Part shown: in pieces, positions 1 to 6,926 of the stretch
Position numbering within the stretch: position 1 is the first letter of the stretch
Layout of the letters: every line of letters begins with the position of its first letter
Source: Candidatus Kerfeldbacteria bacterium
GTDB taxonomy: Bacteria; Patescibacteriota; Patescibacteriia; SBBC01
Length of the DNA stretch: 14,960 bases
Direction: 5' to 3'
Assembly (NCBI GenBank): GCA_903854795.1
Contig: CAINXF010000193.1
Location: 1 to 14,960, forward strand
Program-made: the position numbers and the translations under genes
Notes under the pieces: generated by a model
The model's database searches: none
The model's input: the letters and a program-made list of their open reading frames with translations, nothing else
Told to the model about the DNA's origin: nothing

Positions 1-362
1 AGATGTCGCTTTTGACGAAGAATTCAGGAATATCATTGCGTTCATTGTGTACCATGTTGCGGTATGTCGTAACTACGCTCGGCGCGAAAGGTTCGGTCAT
101 ATATAATGGCAACGATGTTACTCGAATTCCGGCGGTACGTCCCCGCGCGGTCGTTGATCCTACCGGGGCCGGCGACGCATATCGTGCGGGATTCGTGACT
201 GGACTTCTTGCCACGGGTTCGTTCCTGGTTGCAGGAAGAATGGGATCGCTATCGAGCGCATATACTGTCGAGATGAAAGGTACCCAAACACACGCGTTCA
301 CGAGAAAGCAATTCGCAACACGGTATCGTTCCGCTTTTTCTAAATCATTACCAGTAATATAG
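1..362 (+). CDS. PfkB-family sugar/nucleoside kinase, C-terminal fragment (5' end outside window)
   Basis: This is the C-terminal ~119 residues of a PfkB/ribokinase-family kinase, which transfers phosphate from ATP to a sugar or nucleoside. The reading frame is the one whose codons begin at position 3, and the true start lies upstream of the window. Seen directly: the segment VVTTLGAKGS, a typical PfkB strand-turn, and then DPTGAGDAYRAGF, the family signature. Its GAGD makes the anion hole and supplies the catalytic Asp. A tail of the AGRMGSLSSAY type follows, as in many PfkB proteins. The stop is 10 nt before ahcY, so the two are probably co-transcribed. Substrate cannot be read from the fragment. 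Adenosine is a reasonable guess because AhcY releases adenosine and is pulled forward when it is removed, but this is inference. A ribokinase-like sugar kinase is the alternative. Confidence 0.85.
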   Translation, partial: MSLLTKNSGISLRSLCTMLRYVVTTLGAKGSVIYNGNDVTRIPAVRPRAVVDPTGAGDAYRAGFVTGLLATGSFLVAGRMGSLSSAYTVEMKGTQTHAFTRKQFATRYRSAFSKSLPVI

Positions 363-372
363 TATCACCGAT

Positions 373-1629
373 ATGAAGTACGATGTAAAAAAAATGTCAC
401 TCGCTCGCGTTGGTATGCAGCGCATCGAATGGGCAGAACGCCAAATGGACGTGCTCCGATCGATCCGGCAACGGTTCGAGCGACAAAAGCCGCTTAAAGG
501 AGTAAGCATAGCGTGTTGCCTGCACGTCACAACCGAGACGGCGGTCCTTGCGTCGACGTTGAAAGCAGGCGGTGCATCGGTTGTGCTATGCGCCTCAAAC
601 CCGCTCTCGACGCAGGACGATACCGCGGCTGCGGTAGTTAAGTTCTTCAAGATCCCGGTGTTCGCGATCAAGGGCGAGAATCGCGCGACGTACTACCGAC
701 ACCTGAACGCAGTCCTCGATACGAAGCCGCGTATCACCATGGACGACGGTGCGGACCTGGTGTCGTTGCTACATGGCGAACGGAGCGCGCAGGCGCCGAC
801 GGTGTTCGGATCGACCGAGGAGACGACGACCGGCGTGATACGCCTGAAGAGCATGGAACGCGACGGCGTGCTGAAGTTCCCGGTCATCGCGGTCAATGAT
901 TCGAAGACCAAGCACTTCTTTGATAACCACTACGGCACCGGTCAGAGCACCATCGACGGGATCCTTCGTGCGACGAACATCCTTATCGCAGGCAAGGTCG
1001 TCGTTGTAGCCGGCTATGGATTCTGTGGTAGGGGAGTCTCGAAGTGTGCCCACGGCATGGGCGCACGCATCATCGTCACCGAGGTCGACCCGGTGTGCGC
1101 ACTTGAGGCACGTATGGACGGTTTCGAGGTCATGCCGATGGAGGATGCGGCGCGCCTTGGCGACGTGTTCGTGACCGTCACGGGTAACACCTCGGTCATC
1201 ACCATGGCGCACGTGCGTCGCATGAAGCACGGCGCCATCATCGGCAACAGCGGTCACTTCGACGTCGAGATCGACATGAAGGCGATCAGGGCGGAGTCGG
1301 TACGGCACTATACCGCACGTACGAACGTCGAAGGGTACGAGTTCAAGGGTGGGCGGACGGTGTTCGTCATCGCGCAGGGGCGTCTTCTGAACCTCGCGGC
1401 CGCCGAAGGTCATCCGGCGTCAGTCATGGACATGAGCTTCGCGAACCAGGCACTCGCCGCGGAGTTCGTGAAGAAGAATCATACGACGCTGACACACAAG
1501 GTCTACACGCTCCCGAAGGAACTGGACGACGAGATCGCGGCCACGAAATTGAGGACCATGGGGATCGGCATCGACGTCCTCACGCCAAAGCAGAAGGCAT
1601 ACTTGTCGGCGTGGAAAGAAGGGACCTAG
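373..1629 (+). CDS. ahcY: Adenosylhomocysteinase (S-adenosylhomocysteine hydrolase), short C-terminus
   Basis: Cytosolic NAD-dependent enzyme that splits S-adenosylhomocysteine into adenosine and homocysteine, relieving product inhibition of methyltransferases. 418 aa. Seen: adenine-site motif HVTTE (H51, T53, E55); STQDD at 79-83; catalytic-region DDGADL (D125), EETTTGV (E150), and NDSKTK with K180, D184 and N185; Rossmann GxGxxG at 214-219 (GYGFCG); GNSGHFD with H295. Residue roles are by analogy with characterised enzymes. The protein stops at KEGT. It lacks the Lys/Tyr tail that in most bacterial and eukaryotic enzymes reaches into the neighbouring subunit's NAD site, so it resembles the short archaeal and Thermotoga forms. 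The start at 373 fits the usual N-terminus, although an ATG at 394 also exists. No Shine-Dalgarno site is evident. It lies 10 nt after the kinase and 1 nt before rmlB. Confidence 0.95.
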   Translation: MKYDVKKMSLARVGMQRIEWAERQMDVLRSIRQRFERQKPLKGVSIACCLHVTTETAVLASTLKAGGASVVLCASNPLSTQDDTAAAVVKFFKIPVFAIKGENRATYYRHLNAVLDTKPRITMDDGADLVSLLHGERSAQAPTVFGSTEETTTGVIRLKSMERDGVLKFPVIAVNDSKTKHFFDNHYGTGQSTIDGILRATNILIAGKVVVVAGYGFCGRGVSKCAHGMGARIIVTEVDPVCALEARMDGFEVMPMEDAARLGDVFVTVTGNTSVITMAHVRRMKHGAIIGNSGHFDVEIDMKAIRAESVRHYTARTNVEGYEFKGGRTVFVIAQGRLLNLAAAEGHPASVMDMSFANQALAAEFVKKNHTTLTHKVYTLPKELDDEIAATKLRTMGIGIDVLTPKQKAYLSAWKEGT

Positions 1630-1630
1630 G

Positions 1631-2635
1631 ATGAAGGTCCTCCTGACCGGCGGCGCAGGGTTCATGGGATCGAACATGGTCCGGTATTTATTGAACAAGC
1701 GCCAGGATATCGAGCTGGTCAACGTCGATAAGCTCACGTATGCGGGCAATCTCGACAACCTCAAGGACGTCACCGGCCATCCGCATTATTCGTTCGTCAA
1801 AGCCGATATTGCGGATCGGGAAGCCATGGAGCGGGTGTTCAAGAAGTTCCATCCCGATGTCGTGATAAACTACGCCGCCGAAACGCATGTCGACCGTTCG
1901 ATTTCGCGACCGTTCGATTTCGCGATGACGGATGTCATCGGGACGTTGACGTTGCTCGAATCGTCACGGGCAAGTGGCGTTACGAAGTTCGTTCAGATCT
2001 CGACTGATGAGGTATATGGTTCGATCGAGGACGGCGAGTGGAACGAGTCTACACCGTTCGACCCTTCGAGTCCGTATTCCGCCTCAAAAGCGAGCGGCGA
2101 TCACCTCGTGCATGCGTACTGGAAAACGTACGGGTTCCCTGGTATCGTCACGCACAGCTGTAACTTTTTCGGCCCATACCAATATCCGGAAAAGCTCATA
2201 CCATTGTTCATCACGAACCTTCTCGAGAAAAAGAAGATTCCGGTCTACGGCGATGGCGCTCAGGTTCGTGAATGGATCTTCGTGTCTGATCACTGTGCCG
2301 CCATCGAGTCGATCCTCGACCGGGGCGTTGCCGGCGAATCCTACAACATCGGTACCGGTAATCGCATTACCAATCTTGAATTGACGAAAAAGCTCCTCGC
2401 GACCCTTGACGCAACGGATGATTCGATCGAATACGTCAAGGATCGGCCTGGGCATGATCGAAGGTATGCGCTTGATGCGACGAAGCTCAAGAGCACGCTC
2501 GGATGGAAACCAATCGTATCAATTGATGACGGTCTCCGTTCGACGGTGCAGTGGTATCGGGACCATGAGGCATGGTGGCATAAGATCAAATCCGGGGAAT
2601 ACCTCGCATACTATAAGGAACAGTATCATGGGTAG
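1631..2635 (+). CDS. rmlB: dTDP-glucose 4,6-dehydratase
   Basis: Second step of dTDP-L-rhamnose synthesis: converts dTDP-D-glucose to dTDP-4-keto-6-deoxyglucose using tightly bound NAD. 334 aa, normal for the family. Extended short-chain dehydrogenase fold. Seen: N-terminal TGGAGFMGSN, giving the NAD-binding GxxGxxG at residues 7-13; NVDKLTYAGNL at 31-41, typical of RmlB; NYAAETHVDRS at 80-90; the catalytic triad segment STDEVYG with T125, D126 and E127, where Asp-Glu are the dehydratase acid/base pair; YSASK with Y149 and K153; NFFGPYQYPEKLIPLF for substrate binding. All key residues are present. The start is 1 nt after the ahcY stop, with a weak purine-rich run (AAGAAGGG, 1616-1623) upstream. 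The 3' end overlaps rmlD by 8 nt, so coupled translation is likely. Confidence 0.96.
   Translation: MKVLLTGGAGFMGSNMVRYLLNKRQDIELVNVDKLTYAGNLDNLKDVTGHPHYSFVKADIADREAMERVFKKFHPDVVINYAAETHVDRSISRPFDFAMTDVIGTLTLLESSRASGVTKFVQISTDEVYGSIEDGEWNESTPFDPSSPYSASKASGDHLVHAYWKTYGFPGIVTHSCNFFGPYQYPEKLIPLFITNLLEKKKIPVYGDGAQVREWIFVSDHCAAIESILDRGVAGESYNIGTGNRITNLELTKKLLATLDATDDSIEYVKDRPGHDRRYALDATKLKSTLGWKPIVSIDDGLRSTVQWYRDHEAWWHKIKSGEYLAYYKEQYHG
2615..2619 (+). promoter_or_regulatory. Shine-Dalgarno site of rmlD
   Basis: AAGGA sits 8 nt before the ATG at 2628, inside the final codons of rmlB. It supports that start over upstream in-frame starts. It stands out because most genes here have no recognisable Shine-Dalgarno site. 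Confidence 0.6.
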
Positions 2636-3488
2636 TCTGATAAAAGTGCTTCTCGTGGGCTCCGACGGCACATTAGGCACGTCGCTGCGACACGTGAGCC
2701 ACGCTGGCTTCGACATCGTGCCGTGGACCATGAAGAACTGCGACCTTACCGATCTTGCGTCGATAGGGCCGAAGTTGTCAGTTGAATCGCCTGCTATCAT
2801 CATTAACGCATCCGCCTTCACTGATGTCGACGGTGCTGAATTGAACGAACAGACCGCGACGCTCATTAATGGTGATGCCGTGGGGCAGATGGCCAGCTAC
2901 TGCATGGCTCACGGAATCCTCCTGGTACATTTCTCGACGGACTATGTTTTTTCAGGTGACCATGCTCAGGCATACGCCGAGCAGGACGTCCCTGATCCGA
3001 TAAATGCGTATGGTCGCAGCAAGCTCAAGGGCGAGCAACTTATCAAGGAGTCTGGCTGCCAATTCATTTGTATAAGGACATCGCGGTTGTTTGGGCGCGC
3101 GTCGTCCACGCAAGGAAAGAAGAATTTCATCGAAAAGATGCTTGAACTCGCACATCGTACATCGACTATTTCGGTGGTCGACGATGAGCGTACGAGTCCG
3201 ACATATGCCGACGACCTTGCCGTAACGACGTTCGATCTTATCCGATCCGATGCGCGCGGTATCTTTCATCGGACAAACGATGGCGAGTGCACATGGTATG
3301 AGTTCGCGCGAGAAATCTTTTCGATTTCGAAACTTCCCGTAACGTTGGTACCGGTCGCAGGTGCTTCGTTTCCTCGTCCCGCAAAACGACCCGCACATTC
3401 GACTCTTGTTTCCACGAAGCTCTCGCCACTTCGCAATTGGAAAGAGCCATTGAGGGAATATTTATTCACGAACACCACTACCGTATGA
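2628..3488 (+). CDS. rmlD: dTDP-4-dehydrorhamnose reductase
   Basis: Last step of dTDP-L-rhamnose synthesis: NAD(P)H-dependent reduction of dTDP-4-keto-L-rhamnose. 286 aa, usual size. Seen: nucleotide-binding GSDGTLG at residues 11-17; IIINASAFTDVDGAE around 57-71, matching the RmlD NAAAxTxVDxAE block; STDYVFSG at 103-110 with catalytic Thr104 (the last three residues of STD match the family); YGRSK with Y128 and K132; a substrate-side segment with SRLFG and later FHRTNDGECTWYEFA. I chose the ATG at 2628 because the nucleotide-binding strand starts right after it. AAGGA at 2615-2619 lies 8 nt upstream, one of the few good ribosome-binding sites in the window. The frame stays open further upstream, but that part is a shadow of rmlB. 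It overlaps rmlB by 8 nt and rmlA by 4 nt (ATGA). Confidence 0.94.
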   Translation: MGSLIKVLLVGSDGTLGTSLRHVSHAGFDIVPWTMKNCDLTDLASIGPKLSVESPAIIINASAFTDVDGAELNEQTATLINGDAVGQMASYCMAHGILLVHFSTDYVFSGDHAQAYAEQDVPDPINAYGRSKLKGEQLIKESGCQFICIRTSRLFGRASSTQGKKNFIEKMLELAHRTSTISVVDDERTSPTYADDLAVTTFDLIRSDARGIFHRTNDGECTWYEFAREIFSISKLPVTLVPVAGASFPRPAKRPAHSTLVSTKLSPLRNWKEPLREYLFTNTTTV

Positions 3489-4228
3489 AAGGCATTATTC
3501 TCGCTGGGGGCTCTGGTACGCGGCTTCGGCCGCTCACTACGGTAACGAGCAAGCAGTTGTTGCCGATATATGATCGGCCGATGATCTTTTATCCACTTCA
3601 AACACTCCTCAACGCGGGGATCACCGACATTCTTGTCATCGTGGCGCCTGATCACGCAGGGGATTACCTCCGTATCCTTGGATCTGGGAAGCAATTCGGC
3701 GCACACATTACCTACGAGGTCCAGGAAAAACCCGAAGGGCTTGCCCAGGCATTTCTTATCGGTGAGAAGTTCATCGGTGATGGGCCGGTGACGCTGATAT
3801 TGGGTGATAATTTGTTCCTCGACAACGAGGACATCATAAATGAAGCCGTGCGGTCCTTCACGAGCGGCGCACGGATATTCGTTACTGAGGTAGCAAATCC
3901 GGAACGGTATGGCGTCGTTGAGCTCGATGCGCACATGAAGGTGAGATCAATAGTTGAAAAACCGAAGGTTCCGGCATCGAACCATGTGGCAACGGGCCTG
4001 TATATCTACGACACGACGGTGGTTGCAAAGGCAAAAGACCTGAAACCTTCCTCCCGAAACGAGATCGAGATCACCGACCTGAATAACGCCTACTTGGCTG
4101 AGGGGACGCTAGACGCACGAATCATTAAGGGCGTGTACCTTGATACCGGCACCTTTGATTCATTGCTCGCGGCAAACGTCCTCGTTGCCGAGCGAAGGCG
4201 TTCGTCGAAAAGCACGGACTTAGGTTAG
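3485..4228 (+). CDS. rmlA: Glucose-1-phosphate thymidylyltransferase, short form
   Basis: First step of the dTDP-sugar pathway: joins dTTP and glucose-1-phosphate to give dTDP-glucose and pyrophosphate. 247 aa. Seen: nucleotidyltransferase signature LAGGSGTRLRPLT at residues 6-18 with R13; SKQLLPIYDRPM with K23; EGLAQAF at 84-90 for base and sugar contacts; LGDN with metal-binding D108; NPERYGVVE at 138-146; EKP at 158-160; TGLYIYD at 170-176; EIEITDLN at 193-200; YLDTGT with the second metal Asp, D220. The classic enzyme is about 290 aa. This one ends ~40 residues early and so lacks the C-terminal helices used for tetramer and allosteric contacts in Pseudomonas and E. coli RmlA. The ATG at 3485 overlaps the rmlD stop as ATGA; the open frame before it is rmlD shadow. 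Its stop overlaps the stop of the minus-strand PEGA gene. Confidence 0.93.
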   Translation: MKGIILAGGSGTRLRPLTTVTSKQLLPIYDRPMIFYPLQTLLNAGITDILVIVAPDHAGDYLRILGSGKQFGAHITYEVQEKPEGLAQAFLIGEKFIGDGPVTLILGDNLFLDNEDIINEAVRSFTSGARIFVTEVANPERYGVVELDAHMKVRSIVEKPKVPASNHVATGLYIYDTTVVAKAKDLKPSSRNEIEITDLNNAYLAEGTLDARIIKGVYLDTGTFDSLLAANVLVAERRRSSKSTDLG

Positions 4229-5532
4229 TACAGTAAGACGTCGACTGCTGTCGCTGAAAGAATGGCGACGGTCTTATCGTCTACGATGACGATCGAAAGC
4301 GCGTGGTCGAACGGACCGAGTTGGCCGGCGTTCGCGGCCCGCAGGGTAATGTCATGGAGGTGAACGACATCCTTTGAGAGTACAAGGACCGCGTTTCGGT
4401 TCGGGAACCATCTCGCTGATTGGATGTTTGATTGTCGTACAAGCAGCGAAATTTCAGAGGTAGGCACGTCGAGCGTCCATACCTCGGATGCCGATGAGAG
4501 CAATATTTCGTCTCGGTTCGAACCCGCATGTACCGTGTCGATTTCTGAAACCGGAAGGGTGATCATTTTTCCGTCAGGAAGGTCGAAAAGGTAGGCCGAT
4601 TGGGACGTCAGCACGACGCAGTGACCTGATTGCAGAAATAGTTGCGTCGCCTGCGGTACGGGGATTGTGCGTGATTGTTGCACCTGGTTCGATGACGACA
4701 CACTCAAACGCTCGACCGTCGTGTCTGTGCCGTCGCTGCGCAACATCCATAGCGCGGATACGTCGAACGCGGCCGCGACAATGTGAGGACTTGCGACCAC
4801 GCGTGAGGTCTTTTTCAGGAGATCAATCTCCCACAGGGAGCCGTCACCGACGACGTAGGCAATGTTGTCATTGGAAGGGTTCCATACGATGTCAGTCGCA
4901 TGCTGTATTGATCCTGCAAATGCCTCCTGTTGCGTTATGGGGTCGATGATATGTAATGCAGTGGTTGGTTGCATGACCGCAAGATATTTACCATGTGGTG
5001 ACCATGTAAGTCGAAGGGAGTCTATCGAGGGCATCGCGTAGTGTGCGATTGGGGTCAATGACCCATTGCCGATATCAAGAAGGCCGACGTTCAAATGGTC
5101 GGTGGTACCATACGCGAGCGCGATCTTTCGGTTTATTGCGCTGGTGGCCGCGGCGACGATTGGTGAATCGACTGCGTAGTGGATGGCGGCTGTGGCGGGT
5201 AGTAGCGTCGCATTAAGAATCGCCGTATTATTTGCTGACACGACGGCATCAATTGACCATGGCTGAAAACCGGGTTTTGAGAGCGCGATGCGATACGAGC
5301 CTGGGTAGGTGCCGCTGATGAGCGCCGGTGTCGAGCGTCGCGTGGTAGTCCTGTCGATGGCGATCACGGCACCATGCGGGATCGAATCAACGGAGATTGC
5401 GCCGATGTGAATCATCGACCTGGTCTTCACGTCGAATCGATACCCCTGCGAATACAGGAGGAGGATCGGTGCAACGATCAGGAAGATGATTATTGCCGAG
5501 ATGTAGAGTGCGCGTCTGCCTCTGATGTCCAT
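4225..5532 (-). CDS. Membrane-anchored PEGA-domain protein with beta-propeller-like region
   Basis: 435 aa, function unknown. Seen: a short basic N-terminus (MDIRGRR), one hydrophobic span at about residues 9-27, and then a PEGA-type domain at about 43-112. That domain has GAISVDSIPHGAVIAID, a TPALISGTYPGSYRIALS stretch and KPGFQPW, matching the usual SxPxGAxVxxD...TPxxxxxLxPGxYxxxxxKxGY layout. The rest (about 115-435) is beta-rich with repeated blocks such as LTWSPHGKYLAV, DIVWNPSNDNIAYV and SARWFPNRNAVLVL, the W-x-P-x-G/N pattern of WD40/TolB-like blades. The likely topology is a cytoplasmic N-terminus with PEGA and propeller outside the membrane, so a wall- or envelope-facing role is plausible but inferred. 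It meets rmlA tail to tail and is divergent from murA. No Shine-Dalgarno site is seen. Confidence 0.8.
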   Translation of the reverse strand: MDIRGRRALYISAIIIFLIVAPILLLYSQGYRFDVKTRSMIHIGAISVDSIPHGAVIAIDRTTTRRSTPALISGTYPGSYRIALSKPGFQPWSIDAVVSANNTAILNATLLPATAAIHYAVDSPIVAAATSAINRKIALAYGTTDHLNVGLLDIGNGSLTPIAHYAMPSIDSLRLTWSPHGKYLAVMQPTTALHIIDPITQQEAFAGSIQHATDIVWNPSNDNIAYVVGDGSLWEIDLLKKTSRVVASPHIVAAAFDVSALWMLRSDGTDTTVERLSVSSSNQVQQSRTIPVPQATQLFLQSGHCVVLTSQSAYLFDLPDGKMITLPVSEIDTVHAGSNRDEILLSSASEVWTLDVPTSEISLLVRQSNIQSARWFPNRNAVLVLSKDVVHLHDITLRAANAGQLGPFDHALSIVIVDDKTVAILSATAVDVLLY

Positions 5533-5549
5533 ATTGTCGTGTACCCAAA

Positions 5550-5572
5550 GACCGTGATACCATAGTACGGTC
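5550..5572. repeat. Short inverted repeat in the divergent control region
   Basis: GACCGT (5550-5555) and ACGGTC (5567-5572) are perfect reverse complements separated by 11 nt. They lie between the divergent PEGA-protein gene and murA, just upstream of a candidate murA -10 box. The position fits an operator, but six base pairs can occur by chance. No T-run follows on either strand, so it is not a clear terminator. Confidence 0.35.
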
Positions 5573-5579
5573 CTAATAA

Positions 5580-5585
5580 CATAAT
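5580..5585 (+). promoter_or_regulatory. Candidate -10 box for murA
   Basis: CATAAT matches the TATAAT -10 consensus at 5 of 6 positions. Transcription would begin near 5592, leaving a leader of about 33 nt before the ATG at 5625. The -35 at 17-bp spacing (ATACCA, 5557-5562) is poor (3 of 6). An alternative is TTGTCG (5534-5539) with the extended -10 TGATACCAT (5555-5563). The 92-bp gap must hold the start sites for both divergent genes. Confidence 0.35.
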
Positions 5586-5624
5586 GGTAGCAGGTGTGAG
5601 AGCTTGCGCCAATACGACCACCGT

Positions 5625-6926
5625 ATGTCTAGATTCAGGATAACCGGTCAGCAGACACTCAGGGGAGACATCACCGTGAGCGGCTCTAAGAATGCCGCGA
5701 CGCCGATCCTTGCATCGACGCTTCTCTTGTCGGCGTCGTGCACGATACGGAACGTACCGCGTGTCGAGGATGTGCACCGTATCCTGGAGCTACTTTCAAG
5801 TGTTGGTGCCCGCTATCATTGGGATGACGAGCATACCGTGACTGTCGATGCCACGACTGTCGACCCATCGAAGCTTGATGTGGCGACGGTTCGACGTCTC
5901 CGGTCGTCAGTACTGCTTATGGGAGCGCTCCTAGGAAGGTGCGGGAACGTACGTATTCCTGGGCCAGGCGGTGATCAGATAGGTTCACGTCCGCTCGATG
6001 CGCACCTTGGGAGCTTCCGGCAGCTCGGTGTCGCCGTGGAATATGACGGTGACGTATATTCATTGCAGCAGCACGACCGAGGCGACATCACGTTGACGCT
6101 TTCGGAGGGTAGCGTGACCGCCACCGAAAACATAATCCTTGCGTCAGTGCTTGCCGACGGCCACACCACTATCATACACTGTGCGGCGGCAGATCCATCG
6201 GTGCAGGATCTCTGTTGGTTCCTCAATGTGCATGGGGCGCGTATTGCCGGTACAGGTACGTTCACGTTGACGATCGAAGGTGTAAAATCGCTCCATACCG
6301 CAACCGCGTATTCGGTGATGCCTGATCCCGTCGAGACCGGGACGTTCATCAGTCTTGCGGCGGCGGCACGTGCGGAGATCTGCGTAAAAAATGCCGCATT
6401 GCCGTTCATGCGTCTTGAGATGCAGAAGTTCAAGGAGGTCAATGTCAGCTTTTCGATTGAGCATGAACGTCCTTCAGACAACCCGCAGTATGGTCTGTGT
6501 GACATCTGCGTACATCGCTCAACGCAACTGAAGGCCATCCGAAAGCTCCACAATATGCCGTTTCCCGGGTTCAATCCCGACCTACTACAACCGTTCGCGG
6601 TCATGTTGACACAGGCGACCGGTACCAGTCTCGTGCATGACTGGATGTACGAAGCGCGACAGAAATACGTCGAGGAGCTCAATAAAATGGGCGCGCAGAT
6701 TTTCATCGCTGATCCGCATCGTATCCTCATTAACGGACCAACTAACCTCTACGCGGCCGATATTACGAGTTACGATATTCGGACCGGCGCAGCGCTGTTT
6801 ATCGCTTCGCTTATTGCCGAAGGAACGAGCACCATCGGTCCGGCGTATCAGATTGACCGTGGGTACGAACATCTTGATGACCGTATGCGTTCGCTCGGCG
6901 CATTAATCGAACGGATCGATGACTGA
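5625..6926 (+). CDS. murA: UDP-N-acetylglucosamine 1-carboxyvinyltransferase with Asp in place of the catalytic Cys
   Basis: Transfers enolpyruvate from phosphoenolpyruvate to UDP-GlcNAc, the first committed step of peptidoglycan synthesis, in the cytoplasm. 433 aa from the ATG at 5625, close to the usual ~420-430. EPSP-synthase-type double domain. Seen: SGSKNAATPILAS with K22 and N23; GPGGDQIGSRPLDAHL at 113-128 with the substrate-binding Arg (R122); FPGFNPDLLQPF carrying the general-base Asp; MYEARQKYVEEL; YDIRTGAALFIASL; IDRGYEHLDDRMRSLGA near the C-terminus. In E. coli the active-site loop has Cys115; here that position is Asp (D117). An in-frame TTG at 5604 exists, but homology begins at MSRFRITG, so I prefer the ATG. 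No Shine-Dalgarno site is seen. The 3' end overlaps the S41 protease gene by 8 nt. Confidence 0.94.
   Translation: MSRFRITGQQTLRGDITVSGSKNAATPILASTLLLSASCTIRNVPRVEDVHRILELLSSVGARYHWDDEHTVTVDATTVDPSKLDVATVRRLRSSVLLMGALLGRCGNVRIPGPGGDQIGSRPLDAHLGSFRQLGVAVEYDGDVYSLQQHDRGDITLTLSEGSVTATENIILASVLADGHTTIIHCAAADPSVQDLCWFLNVHGARIAGTGTFTLTIEGVKSLHTATAYSVMPDPVETGTFISLAAAARAEICVKNAALPFMRLEMQKFKEVNVSFSIEHERPSDNPQYGLCDICVHRSTQLKAIRKLHNMPFPGFNPDLLQPFAVMLTQATGTSLVHDWMYEARQKYVEELNKMGAQIFIADPHRILINGPTNLYAADITSYDIRTGAALFIASLIAEGTSTIGPAYQIDRGYEHLDDRMRSLGALIERIDD

Noticed and set aside
1..362. The first gene as a broken kinase (pseudogene)
   Set aside because: The frame is open to the window edge and the catalytic GAGD motif is intact, so it is simply cut by the window.
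769..1413. Long open frame (214 codons) on the minus strand opposite ahcY
   Set aside because: It is rich in His, Arg and Asp, resembles no family, and lies fully inside a well-conserved gene with strong codon bias. A shadow frame.
3266..3934. Open frame (222 codons) on the minus strand spanning the rmlD-rmlA junction
   Set aside because: It runs across two proven genes, has no recognisable motif, and carries no plausible start signal.
5604..5624. TTG start that would add 7 residues to MurA
   Set aside because: Homology begins at the ATG at 5625. The TTG has only a weak G-rich stretch before it; it cannot be fully excluded.
5975..6730. Long open frame (251 codons) on the minus strand opposite murA
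   Set aside because: Ser/Cys-rich low-quality protein with no motif; murA on the other strand is certain.
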